Shown piece after piece: positions 17,770 to 25,458 of a DNA stretch of 64,000 bases; position 1 is the stretch's first letter; every line of letters begins with the position of its first letter. The stretch is from Methylobacterium amylolyticum (GTDB lineage: Bacteria; Pseudomonadota; Alphaproteobacteria; Rhizobiales; Beijerinckiaceae), in NCBI RefSeq assembly GCF_030700245.1, contig NZ_JAUYZI010000020.1:43697-107696 (forward strand), read 5' to 3'. A program made the position numbers and the translations under genes. The notes beneath the pieces are model-generated. The model was given only the letters and a program-made list of their open reading frames with translations, was not told where the DNA came from and searched no databases.

Positions 17770-18438
17770 GTGCCCGATCCCAGGTGCAGCCCGCCGGGTG
17801 CCGCTGCGGGCGCGACGCGCGTCGGCAGGGCCGGCCCCGAGCCGGACCCTGCCGACGGCAGCGCCGCGGCTCGACCGGGCGCGGAGCCCCAGCGCCGACG
17901 CGGCCCGCCAGCGGATCACCCCCTTCTCCGGCGCAACACCCGTTGCGTCGTTCACGGGATAGATGAGGCGTTTCTGGCGAAGCTCTCCACGCCGGACCCG
18001 CGGAACGTCACCGCCTACATCAGCCGGACGCCGACCGCCCCGGTGAAGCGGCCGCCGTCCTCGCGCACCCTGGCGCGGATGCGCGAGAAGGCCGACGAGG
18101 CGGCCCGGAACGCTGAGGCAGCCCGGACGCTGCGGGCGCAGGTTCAGCCTGGGCTGAGGCCGCCGCCCGGTCGGCTGTTCGACGTAGACGTAGCCGGGAT
18201 GGTGCTGCGCGGGCCGCTGGGCGGTATCGGCACGTCAGAGCGGATGGTGCGCACGCTCCACGTCCTGACGCACGGCGGCCGCCACCCGGCCGCCGTGCTG
18301 GTGGTCGCGGGCGGGTGGCGCGATGAGCCGGCGCTGATCGAGGCGCTGAGGGGGTTGCGCCCGAGGTTGGCGGCTGTCGGGCTACGGCTCGATCGCCGGA
18401 AGGCTGGCGTCAGGATGGCGAAGGAGCGAGCGGCTTGA
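17770..18438 (+). CDS. Hypothetical phage-type protein
   Basis: 222 aa with a GTG start 2 bp after the tape-measure stop, preceded by GGAG. The N-terminal third is low-complexity, rich in Pro, Ala, Gly and Arg. A helical stretch follows (RMREKADEAARNAEAARTLRAQV), then a globular end (LFDVDVAGMVLRGPLGGIG). Its 3' end overlaps the convergent HNH-like gene by 29 bp. No family recognised. Confidence 0.5.
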   Translation: MPDPRCSPPGAAAGATRVGRAGPEPDPADGSAAARPGAEPQRRRGPPADHPLLRRNTRCVVHGIDEAFLAKLSTPDPRNVTAYISRTPTAPVKRPPSSRTLARMREKADEAARNAEAARTLRAQVQPGLRPPPGRLFDVDVAGMVLRGPLGGIGTSERMVRTLHVLTHGGRHPAAVLVVAGGWRDEPALIEALRGLRPRLAAVGLRLDRRKAGVRMAKERAA

Positions 18439-19255
18439 TCATCAACGCTCGCTGAACAGACCAAGGCCTGGACCGGAACGGCATCATGCCCGGCAGATCA
18501 CCGGGCCGCACGCGGCGGTGGTGAGGCAACAGCGGCAACTGGCCGTACGGGTCAGTAGTCCCGAAGGCCAAGGCACTGACGTAGAGCCCATCGTGAAACT
18601 GAGCGAGCGCAGCGACCACCGATCGCTCATCTGTGTTGAAGCGGTAGATGAATTGGTCGTCAGCGTGGTTGCGACGTCCCTGCCGTAGTCCTGCCTGGAC
18701 GGGCATGATCGAAAGCAGTGCCTTCGCCGTATCCGGCGCCAGTCCCGCGTTCAGGTATGTGCCGCACATGACGAAACCACCAATGGGCAGTGGATGGCCG
18801 CAGTGGTGGCGGTACAGGGCCATAGCCAGCTTCGCAGCGAAGACGTCGAGGTAGGCGCGCAGCAGGGGCCCGCTTTGCCGCATGACGATCATCGGCCGGC
18901 GGATCCCGCTGGGCGTGCGCAGCCATTCGACGGAGCGCTGCCGGGGATCGAAGAACTCGTTGAGGAAGCCGGGCGCTTGGGCCTCCAGCATGCCGCTGCG
19001 CTCCCGCGCCTCTACGATCTTCCAGTCGTCCTGATCGTAGCGGGGACTGAGGCGCGCGATGAAGCCCGCTACGAGATCCGCGGCGCTGGTGCCGTTGTTG
19101 CAGGCTGCGCACCCGGCGAACATCAGCCCGTACGGCCTGATCCGTCCCCGGAACATGGAGATGGGCGGCATGTGCTCGACCGACGTGGGCGGCGCGGCGC
19201 AGTAGATGCACCGCTCCTCGACCGCCATGATGTCGGCCTTGCTGGGGTGGCGCAT
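18410..19255 (-). CDS. HNH-like zinc-binding protein
   Basis: 281 aa. The N-terminus has the treble-clef pattern of HNH-type nucleases: CIYC, then EHMPP about ten residues later, then GCAACNNGTS. The rest (about 60-281) is helical without a recognised domain. The start is supported by GAGGAG 5 bp upstream. It is transcribed opposite to the phage genes, as is usual for cargo. HNH proteins of this layout occur among phage-defence and homing nucleases; a DNase role is an inference. Confidence 0.65.
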   Translation of the reverse strand: MRHPSKADIMAVEERCIYCAAPPTSVEHMPPISMFRGRIRPYGLMFAGCAACNNGTSAADLVAGFIARLSPRYDQDDWKIVEARERSGMLEAQAPGFLNEFFDPRQRSVEWLRTPSGIRRPMIVMRQSGPLLRAYLDVFAAKLAMALYRHHCGHPLPIGGFVMCGTYLNAGLAPDTAKALLSIMPVQAGLRQGRRNHADDQFIYRFNTDERSVVAALAQFHDGLYVSALAFGTTDPYGQLPLLPHHRRVRPGDLPGMMPFRSRPWSVQRALMIKPLAPSPS

Positions 19256-19359
19256 CGCTCCTCACACCAAGACGGGGCGGGCATGGATACGGCCAACCCA
19301 CAGTGCATTGCCAACAATAAATCGTAGCTAATTGAGAGCGTAAGCGATAACGCCGATCG

Positions 19360-20646
19360 CTATTCAGCCTTCTTAATGCTGGCAATGCTTTTTCGATCAA
19401 AGGCTATTTTACTTCCATTAACATCAAGGTTTAGGTTAGACGCTGACCCCAATATGCTGGACGCAAGAGCCTCAAGGGGCGAATATTCAGTGTTGTCGGC
19501 AGGGCTCGTTTCAAACAGGTGCTTAGTGATACCCATCAGAAGGGCATCAGGCATCTGTTCCCCTTGTATACCCTTCCATTCAAGAGCAGCCTCGACCGCC
19601 CAACTGGCACGATTAATGTCTATTTCAAATTGCTTGGTCTGAAATTGTGCGTCAGCATGCTTGTCGAACCACCTGTTCATCCATGACACATACAGCCCTG
19701 CAGTGGTCAAAAATCCGAAGGTGAACACTACCGATTTGATTGCGCTGGTAATTGCCACGGTTCCAAATACATCGTTCGAACTTACTCCCCAGACATATAA
19801 GGACCAAGCCGTGCCGACGAATGTCGAAACAATGAGAACGATAAAAACTAAGTGTATGGGCCAACGGAGGGACCTAGTGTCTCTAGAAACCGAAAATGAC
19901 GCCTGCCGCTTTTGCAGCGTCGTCAGCAGTTCACCTCGGATAGCTCGGCGAGCGTGGGTGTTGGTGCGGTCGTCTAATGCCTTTTGTTCTTCTAATAGTT
20001 TGGTCCGCTCTAATTCAAGCTGATCCTGCTTTGCGGCAAATTCAGCTTCCAGTTCTGAGCGCCTAGCGTCGACATGATCGTTGAGCGCCGCATTGCGTGC
20101 ATCAAATCGCTCTGTCATCTCGACGAAGTATTCGTTAATACGAGCGATCTGTTCCGTGCTTGACGCCTCGATCTTTGAGATGAGTGCTAGGTGAGGCTCA
20201 ATTAGCTTCGACTGCGGCTGCCCGAGTGCACCAGCATCCAATTGATGCTTCTTTACAAATCTACCGATCTCAATATTGCACTTTAACGCCGTTTCCTCGT
20301 CCGGCGGAACTTGTTGGCTTTGATTGTGGGAATAATAATCGCCTATAGACAATACTATAGTCGCGTAAAATGGATGGGGAGACTGAGATCCATTTTCGCC
20401 AGTTGCAATAGAATAAGTTGTCAAGTCTATCTGAAATCCATGCCCGCCGGTGCTGGCTTTTTTGATAAGCCCAGCGTCTTCCTTTATAAACGGGCCGAGA
20501 CGATTATCATCAAGTTTTACTGTGCCTCTAATTCCCGTGATTTGAAAAGTCACTTCCCTTTGGGTGATCTCGCCCAAAATTTCGAATAGATCTCGAATTC
20601 TTTTATCTGTTATACCACTTAATGCTCTCACTGCTGTTGCTGGCAT
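19360..20646 (-). CDS. Uncharacterised membrane protein with coiled coil, candidate defence gene
   Basis: 428 aa, not recognised. Residues 1-155 are a soluble, beta-rich domain; 160-245 form a charged coiled coil (RRSELEAEFAAKQDQLELER is typical); two TM segments lie at about 262-287 and 301-322; residues 323-428 form a soluble tail. The layout (sensor-like domain, coiled coil, paired TM helices) is like many membrane effectors of anti-phage systems, but no family is identified. G+C and codon use are strikingly lower than in the neighbours. A structured noncoding block with a minus-strand terminator lies directly upstream. Confidence 0.65.
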   Translation of the reverse strand: MPATAVRALSGITDKRIRDLFEILGEITQREVTFQITGIRGTVKLDDNRLGPFIKEDAGLIKKASTGGHGFQIDLTTYSIATGENGSQSPHPFYATIVLSIGDYYSHNQSQQVPPDEETALKCNIEIGRFVKKHQLDAGALGQPQSKLIEPHLALISKIEASSTEQIARINEYFVEMTERFDARNAALNDHVDARRSELEAEFAAKQDQLELERTKLLEEQKALDDRTNTHARRAIRGELLTTLQKRQASFSVSRDTRSLRWPIHLVFIVLIVSTFVGTAWSLYVWGVSSNDVFGTVAITSAIKSVVFTFGFLTTAGLYVSWMNRWFDKHADAQFQTKQFEIDINRASWAVEAALEWKGIQGEQMPDALLMGITKHLFETSPADNTEYSPLEALASSILGSASNLNLDVNGSKIAFDRKSIASIKKAE

Positions 20647-20804
20647 GGATTTACCCGGCTTTCACCCCGGGGGCATAATGCCGCCTTCTGATATGATCCT
20701 GCAACTCAGAGTTCGTCCGTCACGTCCTGCGACAATGGCTAGACGGGGCGTCGGGACGGGCGTGCGATGAAGGACCGAGGTTCAACGCGGTGGCCCAGAA
20801 ACGC

Positions 20805-20835
20805 AAAAACCCGCGCACCTTGCCGGGTGGCGGGT
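20805..20835 (-). terminator. Intrinsic terminator on the minus strand
   Basis: On the minus strand ACCCGC (20835-20830) pairs with GCGGGT (20814-20809), stacked on an inner CACC/GGTG stem with loop CGGCAA, and is followed by a run of five T. It ends transcripts coming from the right, 160 bp before the start of the membrane-protein gene, and may act as a leader attenuator for it. Confidence 0.65.
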
Positions 20836-21180
20836 CTGCGTTTAGTTCTGCCTGTGGAGCCTGAGAACTCCCGTGACGGTCCCTTGCCGGGGATAGCGTC
20901 ACAGCCACAGAGCGGAAATCCAGGCCTTGCCGGGCTTCGATCCCGCTATTCGAACGTGCCGCACATAGTCGTGCGACGCGACCGGTGAAACTATGCCGGG
21001 AGTGCCACGGCACCGCAAGGGGAAACTCGGGCGGCGATACAAGAGCCTTCGGGTGAAGGCCGTGGCGCACGTTCTCTGTGGCGTGTTCTCAGACTCCCGG
21101 CGCCAGTCCCGATCCGGCTGGTGAGGTTCCTCCCGTGGCAGGGAGGATCCCCGGCCCTGAGAAGCCGGTCCCCACAGAGA
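20805..21180 (-). ncRNA. Densely structured noncoding block, putative RNA
   Basis: About 375 bp with no convincing gene but many exact inverse complements: CTGTGG 20852-20857 with CCACAG 20905-20910, enclosing GTGACG 20873-20878 with CGTCAC 20897-20902; CTGAGAAC 20861-20868 with GTTCTCAG 21085-21092; CTCTGTGG 21074-21081 with CCACAGAG 21172-21179, enclosing CCTCCC/GGGAGG (21129-21134, 21141-21146) and CCGGC/GCCGG (21151-21155, 21164-21168). Three small hairpins share the loop TTGCCG (20820, 20884, 20927). The strand is set by the terminator at its left end. It could be a small RNA or a leader of the membrane-protein gene. No Rfam family recognised. Confidence 0.5.
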
Positions 21181-21188
21181 CCGAACCT

Positions 21189-21440
21189 ATGAACCTCTAC
21201 ACCCCTGTGCTGCCCTCATGGGCGGCCGCGCACGCGCTGGAGCGCGCGCGCCTTGCGAGCCTGCGCGCTCGCATCTCTCAGCAGATCGAAGCTGACCTCG
21301 ACCGGGTCGACCGCTGCCTCGTCATCCTGAACGCGCTGGACGGCGACCCCGACCTCGAGCCCGGCGCCGACGTCGAACTGACCGCTGCTGAGTGGACAGG
21401 CCGCGGCGCCCAGCGCTTCAACGTGGGAGAGGCGGCATGA
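21189..21440 (+). CDS. Small phage-type hypothetical protein
   Basis: 83 aa. The middle is a charged helix (EADLDRVDRCLVILNALDGD) followed by the acidic DPDLEPGADVEL. Short proteins with this ALDGDPDLE segment recur in Rhizobiales prophages and islands, by memory. Function unknown. It overlaps the next gene by 4 bp (ATGA). Confidence 0.65.
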   Translation: MNLYTPVLPSWAAAHALERARLASLRARISQQIEADLDRVDRCLVILNALDGDPDLEPGADVELTAAEWTGRGAQRFNVGEAA

Positions 21441-21817
21441 GCGGCCCGGCATCACGCCGCGGCTTCCTGCGCGGCCTCACCACGCTCCCGCTCATCGGCG
21501 GCGGCGTGACCCTCATCGGCCAGCCGACGCACGCGGCCACGCCGATCACGCCCGGGTTGCTCGCGACCTACTCGAACTGGCTCTACCACGAGCGCATGTA
21601 CCTGATGCACGCCTCAGGGTGGGGCGGGAGGGCCCCGGGATCGGTCCCGTGCGTCACCCCGGCCGACGATTTCCATCATCAGGATGGCCAGGACCTGGAG
21701 ACGGCCATGCGTCAGACCCAGCAACGTGCGGCCGTCATCCTGGCGGCAGCGGGCTGCCTGCTGACCGACGCCGCGGCGGAGAAGCAGTGGGCCAGCGCCT
21801 TCCACCCGATGGCGTAG
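21437..21817 (+). CDS. Tat-signal hypothetical protein
   Basis: 126 aa. The N-terminus is a twin-arginine signal: SRRGFLRGL followed by a hydrophobic stretch and a cleavage-like THAA. The mature part of about 95 residues is unrecognised (LATYSNWLYHERMYL near its start). It is coupled to the preceding gene by a 4-bp overlap, a pair that recurs in related islands by memory. Function unknown; location is the periplasm if the signal works. Confidence 0.65.
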   Translation: MSGPASRRGFLRGLTTLPLIGGGVTLIGQPTHAATPITPGLLATYSNWLYHERMYLMHASGWGGRAPGSVPCVTPADDFHHQDGQDLETAMRQTQQRAAVILAAAGCLLTDAAAEKQWASAFHPMA

Positions 21818-21942
21818 GCTGCGGCTGGGCAAAGACGCTCGTCCCAGCGAGCCGATCGTGACGTCGGGTCCCGGCCGCTTCGAGCGGTCCGGGGCCCCGC
21901 GCCGGGCACGCCGGCATCATGAGCATGCCGGCGCTCTCCCGA

Positions 21943-22137
21943 TCAGCACACGAAGACCTTCTCCGGCTCGTCCTCCATACGGCGCCCTTCCGGGTCTTCC
22001 GGGTCCCGCAGGTCGGCCTCCACGATCACCGCGTCCTCCGTGAGCCGCACCCGCACGTTCGGGACGCCGGCGGCACGCATGGCCCGGATGGCGCGCGCGA
22101 TGTGGGCCTGGGTGACGCGGGCGGCGGTTCTGGGCAT
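21943..22137 (-). CDS. Small hypothetical protein
   Basis: 64 aa, MPRTAARVTQAHIARAI then a short beta segment VRVRLTEDAVIVEADL and an acidic tail. Proteins beginning with this kind of helix followed by an acidic end are frequent small ORFs in Rhizobiales prophages. Function unknown. Confidence 0.55.
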   Translation of the reverse strand: MPRTAARVTQAHIARAIRAMRAAGVPNVRVRLTEDAVIVEADLRDPEDPEGRRMEDEPEKVFVC

Positions 22138-22420
22138 GCAGTGGCTCGCTTCAGCATGGGCGAGCGTTCAACTGTAGGCTTCCGGCCGCGCGGGGGGGCG
22201 TGCTCAGGCCTATGCCCGCCAGCTATGTGGTGAGATCCGGCGGCTCAGGCGGGCAGGGGCTTTCCAAGCGGACCGATGTCAGCCGCGGTCACTTCCCTTG
22301 GGCGCCTTGCCGCTCGGAGACGCGCCGGAAGGCTGATTTGAACCGGGCCGGCTGGCGTTCATCACACGCTGAGCAAAAGCCTGCTTTGAAGGCGTCCAGG
22401 ATGAGGTGCGGGTATCCGCC
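22138..22420. other. Gap without recognisable gene
   Basis: 283 bp between the small minus-strand gene and the end of the dCTP deaminase gene. I see no convincing coding frame, RNA gene or repeat in it. Confidence 0.5.
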
Positions 22421-24046
22421 TTATCCGCGAGCGCCATCATTCGCGACGGTGGCCGTGGGCTGGTCATCCCGCTCTCCTCGCGAAGGTTCACTTTCCGGTT
22501 CTAGCCGCTCGAGACGCTTGAGGGAAGCGAGATAGGTGGCCTCAAGTTCCGAAGCGAGAGACGCAAACGCGACGCCCTTAGGTCCAGTTTGTGGCGCCGT
22601 CGGAGCGAGAGCGTAGCCCCGCTCATCCTTTCTAGGTACGAAACTAAACAAATCTAGAAATCGACTTGGAGATACCCCCACGAATGCATCGAACTTGACA
22701 GCGTTTGGGTCTGCCTCCCTATCTTCGTCTACTTGTATAGCTCTGCGATAAAGCTTCTTTGCTCGGCTTTTCGGGTATGGTTCTATGTACACCACCCTTG
22801 AGATGCCCGCGGCCACGACGTGCCGGGCGCACATATGGCAGGGGAAAGTTGTACAGAAGAGAATTGCCCCCTTGACGCTAACGCCCCTCATCGAAGCGTC
22901 GCAAATTGCAGCCATCTCGGCGTGCACGATGCGACCGAACTCTAGGAGGCTGGCAACCATTGTGCCGGCCAGAGGTCGCGTGCCCTCGAAAAGGGCTCTA
23001 GTGGCTAGCGTTTCCGGTGTTTCATCGGCAATATCTGCATTTAGCCAACCCGCCTTCTTGAGTTCCTCAAAAACATCGGAAACGATCTCCATTTTTGTGT
23101 TCGCGGCTGAGTCGTATCCAATTTTGTAATCTCTATAATCCAGGTCGGTATTTGCTACATCATCCCAATTTACACCGCCACCAGCTCTTGGAACTTCATT
23201 GCAGCCGGCAGCTAATATTTCGCCGCGCTCGGTTGCAATGATGGCACCGACCTGTCGAGAGAGGTCGGCTGATCGTTGAGCAGTGGCCTTCGCCTGAAAC
23301 ATTAAAAATTCGTCCGAAGTCGGGGTAATATATGGCGCCCCAAAAACCAGCTGCACGAACCTACGGGCGTCGGTCCGAAGCTGTGGGCCCGCCTTGAGGA
23401 AAAAATCGGCGAGGGGAAATACATCTTCAAGTCTTTGGCCCGTATTGCTTGATCTTTCTTTTTGATCAATATCGATAAGTGTGGACGCGTCATCCACATA
23501 TGCATCCTCATTCAGTATTTGCCTACTGCGGGCAATCTTGCGGCATAAATTTTCGATCCTGGCTTGCCTGGGTTCATATACAGAAATTAGATAGGAGCGC
23601 TGACCAAACAGCTTCCTTATCATCTCAATTTCTTCGCTTCTTTTAAGAGAGCTTATTATAAAACACTTTCCTTCTGCGGGAACCGTAACGTCTTTGTCTG
23701 CATTGCAATCGGCGCGATGGCTTTGAATTGCTCCAAGAGCCAATATGGCGACGGCTTCATTTGCTTTCATCTTTTTTCTTATCTCGTTGCCAGCATCCAT
23801 GCCGGCACGAATGCGCTGATCTTCTGGGACTATATCAGAAAGATGCTCGAAGCCCGGAAGTTCGGACATTAGTTGACTTAATCGGATCGGCACCGGCTCA
23901 TAGCCAACTGATCTCAGCTCGCTTGAAATGGCGTCAGTTACTTCGCCGGTATCAGTTCCAACTGCGGCGCAAAGACAAAATACTAACTCGGGCAAAAGCC
24001 GCTTGTCCGCTGCTTCGGGCAAAGCCATCGCACCGGCACTCGGCAT
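22421..24046 (-). CDS. Anti-phage dCTP deaminase (DCD/AvcD type)
   Basis: 541 aa. The N-terminal half resembles the P-loop-like regulatory domain of AvcD proteins (VFCLCAAVGTDTGEVTDAI, then SVGYEPVPIRLSQLM). The C-terminal half is a zinc-dependent deoxycytidylate deaminase: SRQVGAIIATERGEILAAG, H375-A-E377 (zinc ligand and proton shuttle), and PCHMC with C403 and C406 as zinc ligands. Known: this family depletes dCTP upon phage infection, and in Vibrio is held inactive by the RNA AvcI. The start has AGGAG 10 bp upstream. Low G+C marks it as foreign cargo. A housekeeping dCMP deaminase is unlikely, because it would be ~150-200 aa. Confidence 0.85.
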   Translation of the reverse strand: MPSAGAMALPEAADKRLLPELVFCLCAAVGTDTGEVTDAISSELRSVGYEPVPIRLSQLMSELPGFEHLSDIVPEDQRIRAGMDAGNEIRKKMKANEAVAILALGAIQSHRADCNADKDVTVPAEGKCFIISSLKRSEEIEMIRKLFGQRSYLISVYEPRQARIENLCRKIARSRQILNEDAYVDDASTLIDIDQKERSSNTGQRLEDVFPLADFFLKAGPQLRTDARRFVQLVFGAPYITPTSDEFLMFQAKATAQRSADLSRQVGAIIATERGEILAAGCNEVPRAGGGVNWDDVANTDLDYRDYKIGYDSAANTKMEIVSDVFEELKKAGWLNADIADETPETLATRALFEGTRPLAGTMVASLLEFGRIVHAEMAAICDASMRGVSVKGAILFCTTFPCHMCARHVVAAGISRVVYIEPYPKSRAKKLYRRAIQVDEDREADPNAVKFDAFVGVSPSRFLDLFSFVPRKDERGYALAPTAPQTGPKGVAFASLASELEATYLASLKRLERLEPESEPSRGERDDQPTATVANDGARG

Positions 24047-24151
24047 CCTCGTGATCTCCTACTCAAGGGGTTTGAGGCGGTCCTGATGTTCAACTTGCCC
24101 GGTACCGTCAGCGTCATGCTCTTTGGATGCCGGTGAGGGGAGAGGGCCCGG

Positions 24152-24538
24152 TCAGGAACCCTTTGCGCCACACACCCGCGTGACGGCGTCGCCGCTGTCA
24201 TCGGGCCGCGTGTTGAAGCCGATCGGCATAGTCGGCGCGGCCTCCCGGGCCGCGTTGATGAGGGCCTCGAACACCGGCAGATGCCGCGGCCAGCCGCGAA
24301 TGCCGGCGCCGATCACGAGGCAGTCGTAGGAACCCGACGTGAGCATCTGCTTCAGCATCGGGCCGGCCTGGTCATCGGGCCGCACGAAGAACTGCTCGGC
24401 CGCCCAGCCGCGGTTGCGCATATCCTCCAGCGCGACCGCGATCCCGGCGTGGATTTTCTCGGCGTTCAGCCCAGGCGGCAGGGCAGGGTCAGAGAAGTCG
24501 ACCGCCTCCGGCTCGTAGCCCACCATCAGCACGCGCAT
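24152..24538 (-). CDS. Hypothetical Rossmann-like protein
   Basis: 128 aa, not recognised. It opens MRVLMVGYEPEAVDFSDP and continues with YDCLVIGAGIRGWPRHLP, suggesting a small alpha/beta fold. High G+C, unlike the deaminase gene. It is the last gene inside the element before the right attachment site. Function unknown. Confidence 0.6.
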   Translation of the reverse strand: MRVLMVGYEPEAVDFSDPALPPGLNAEKIHAGIAVALEDMRNRGWAAEQFFVRPDDQAGPMLKQMLTSGSYDCLVIGAGIRGWPRHLPVFEALINAAREAAPTMPIGFNTRPDDSGDAVTRVCGAKGS

Positions 24539-24651
24539 CGGCCCCTCCCCACGGCAGCGGATCGAGGCTGTCGCTCTCGCGAGGTAGGGGCGAGGGGCGC
24601 GGCCTCAAGCCGCGACCCCAACCCCGCGTGGCCGAAAACCGCCGCAGCGCT

Positions 24652-24675
24652 TTTTGGGCCGAAGTTGGGGTTATT
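24652..24675. promoter_or_regulatory. Right copy of terminal 24-bp repeat, candidate integrase arm site
   Basis: TTTTGGGCCGAAG and the bases after it match 9078-9101 at 21 of 24 positions. It lies 43 bp inside the right attachment repeat. Its role as arm site is inferred. Confidence 0.45.
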
Positions 24676-24718
24676 GGGCCGCCGCGCCAATAAAATCCGG
24701 CTAAAGCATTGATTTTAT

Positions 24719-24764
24719 TGGCGCGCCCTACGGGAATCGAACCCGTGTTTTCGCCGTGAAAGGG
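24719..24764. repeat. attR: 46-bp repeat within tRNA-Glu
   Basis: Identical to 8926-8971. It starts with TGG, the complement of the CCA end, and runs to the anticodon stem. The insertion therefore keeps the tRNA gene intact. Confidence 0.9.
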
Positions 24765-24794
24765 CGACGTCCTGGACCGCTAGACGAAGGGCGC
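24719..24794 (-). tRNA. tRNA-Glu (TTC), integration target
   Basis: Read on the minus strand: acceptor GCGCCCT pairs with AGGGCGC, the anticodon stem is TCGCC/GGCGA with loop CTTTCAC (anticodon TTC), and the T arm is ACGGG-TTCGATT-CCCGT. A CCA end is encoded (24721-24719). Confidence 0.95.
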
Positions 24795-24930
24795 TCGGGC
24801 GGGGCCCGGGTTCTATAGTCGGCCGGGGGCCGCCGGGCAACCGCCGGGGCGGGGCAAACTGCGCTTTGCCAACCTGCGCTTTGCCAACCGGCTCTTTGAC
24901 CGCGGGGCGCGGGGCGGGCAAAGGAGGCGG

Positions 24931-25458
24931 ATGCCGCAGACCCCGCCCCGCCTCACCCTCGTCCTCGGCGGGGCGCGCTCCGGCAAGAGCGCCTACGCGG
25001 AAGGCGTGATCGAGGCCTGCCCAGGGCCGTGGCTCTACCTCGCCACCGCCCAGAGCTTCGATGCCGAGATGGCCGAGCGCATCGCCCTCCACCGCGACCG
25101 GCGCGGGGCGGGGTGGCGCACGCGGGACGTGCCCCTGGCGCTGCCCGAGGCGCTCTCCGAGGCGCAGGGGCCCGTGCTCGTCGATTGCCTGACCCTGTGG
25201 CTCACCAACCTGATGCTCGCCGAGGCCGACCTCGCCGCCGCGAGCGAGGCGCTCGCCGCGGCCTGCCGGACGGCGCCGGGGCCGGTGGCGCTGGTGGCCA
25301 ACGAGGTCGGGCTCGGGATCGTGCCGGAGAACGCGCTCGCCCGCCGCTTCCGCGACGAGGCTGGGCGTCTGCACCAGCGGTTGGCGCGGCTCGCCGACCG
25401 GGTCGTGCTCACCGTGGCCGGCCTGCCCCTCGTCGTGAAACCGGGAGCCACGCCATGA
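24931..25458 (+). CDS. cobU: Adenosylcobinamide kinase / adenosylcobinamide-phosphate guanylyltransferase
   Basis: 175 aa (cobP in Pseudomonas denitrificans naming). Bifunctional enzyme of nucleotide-loop assembly: it phosphorylates adenosylcobinamide and then adds GMP. The P-loop GGARSGKS is at residues 13-20, DCLTLWLTNL is the Walker B-like segment, and VALVANEVGLGIVPE is the family signature. The stop overlaps the cobO start (ATGA), so cobU-cobO-cobQ form one operon. The 136-bp upstream gap has no cobalamin riboswitch that I can see; a 15-bp direct repeat (CTGCGCTTTGCCAAC) occurs twice there. Confidence 0.95.
   Translation: MPQTPPRLTLVLGGARSGKSAYAEGVIEACPGPWLYLATAQSFDAEMAERIALHRDRRGAGWRTRDVPLALPEALSEAQGPVLVDCLTLWLTNLMLAEADLAAASEALAAACRTAPGPVALVANEVGLGIVPENALARRFRDEAGRLHQRLARLADRVVLTVAGLPLVVKPGATP

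Larger units (their letters stand above)
8926..24764. mobile_element. Integrated prophage-like element in tRNA-Glu
   Basis: About 15.8 kb bounded by identical 46-bp repeats (8926-8971 and 24719-24764). The right copy is the 3' half of an intact tRNA-Glu gene, the left copy is a displaced duplicate. A tyrosine integrase lies 140 bp inside the left repeat. Contents are small phage-type genes, an S49 protease, a tape-measure protein and low-GC cargo (HNH-like protein, membrane coiled-coil protein, anti-phage dCTP deaminase). No terminase, portal, major capsid, tail tube or replication gene is recognised, so it is probably a deletion derivative or a phage-derived genomic island and not a complete prophage. 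Confidence 0.9.

Noticed and set aside
20940..21110. Group II intron domain V or retron RNA
   Set aside because: A GGGGAAACTCGGG segment looks domain V-like but the AGC triad and paired 34-nt hairpin are missing, and no reverse transcriptase gene is present.
24795..24930. Cobalamin riboswitch before cobU
   Set aside because: The gap is short and lacks a GCCACTG-like B12 box; it holds only a 15-bp direct repeat.
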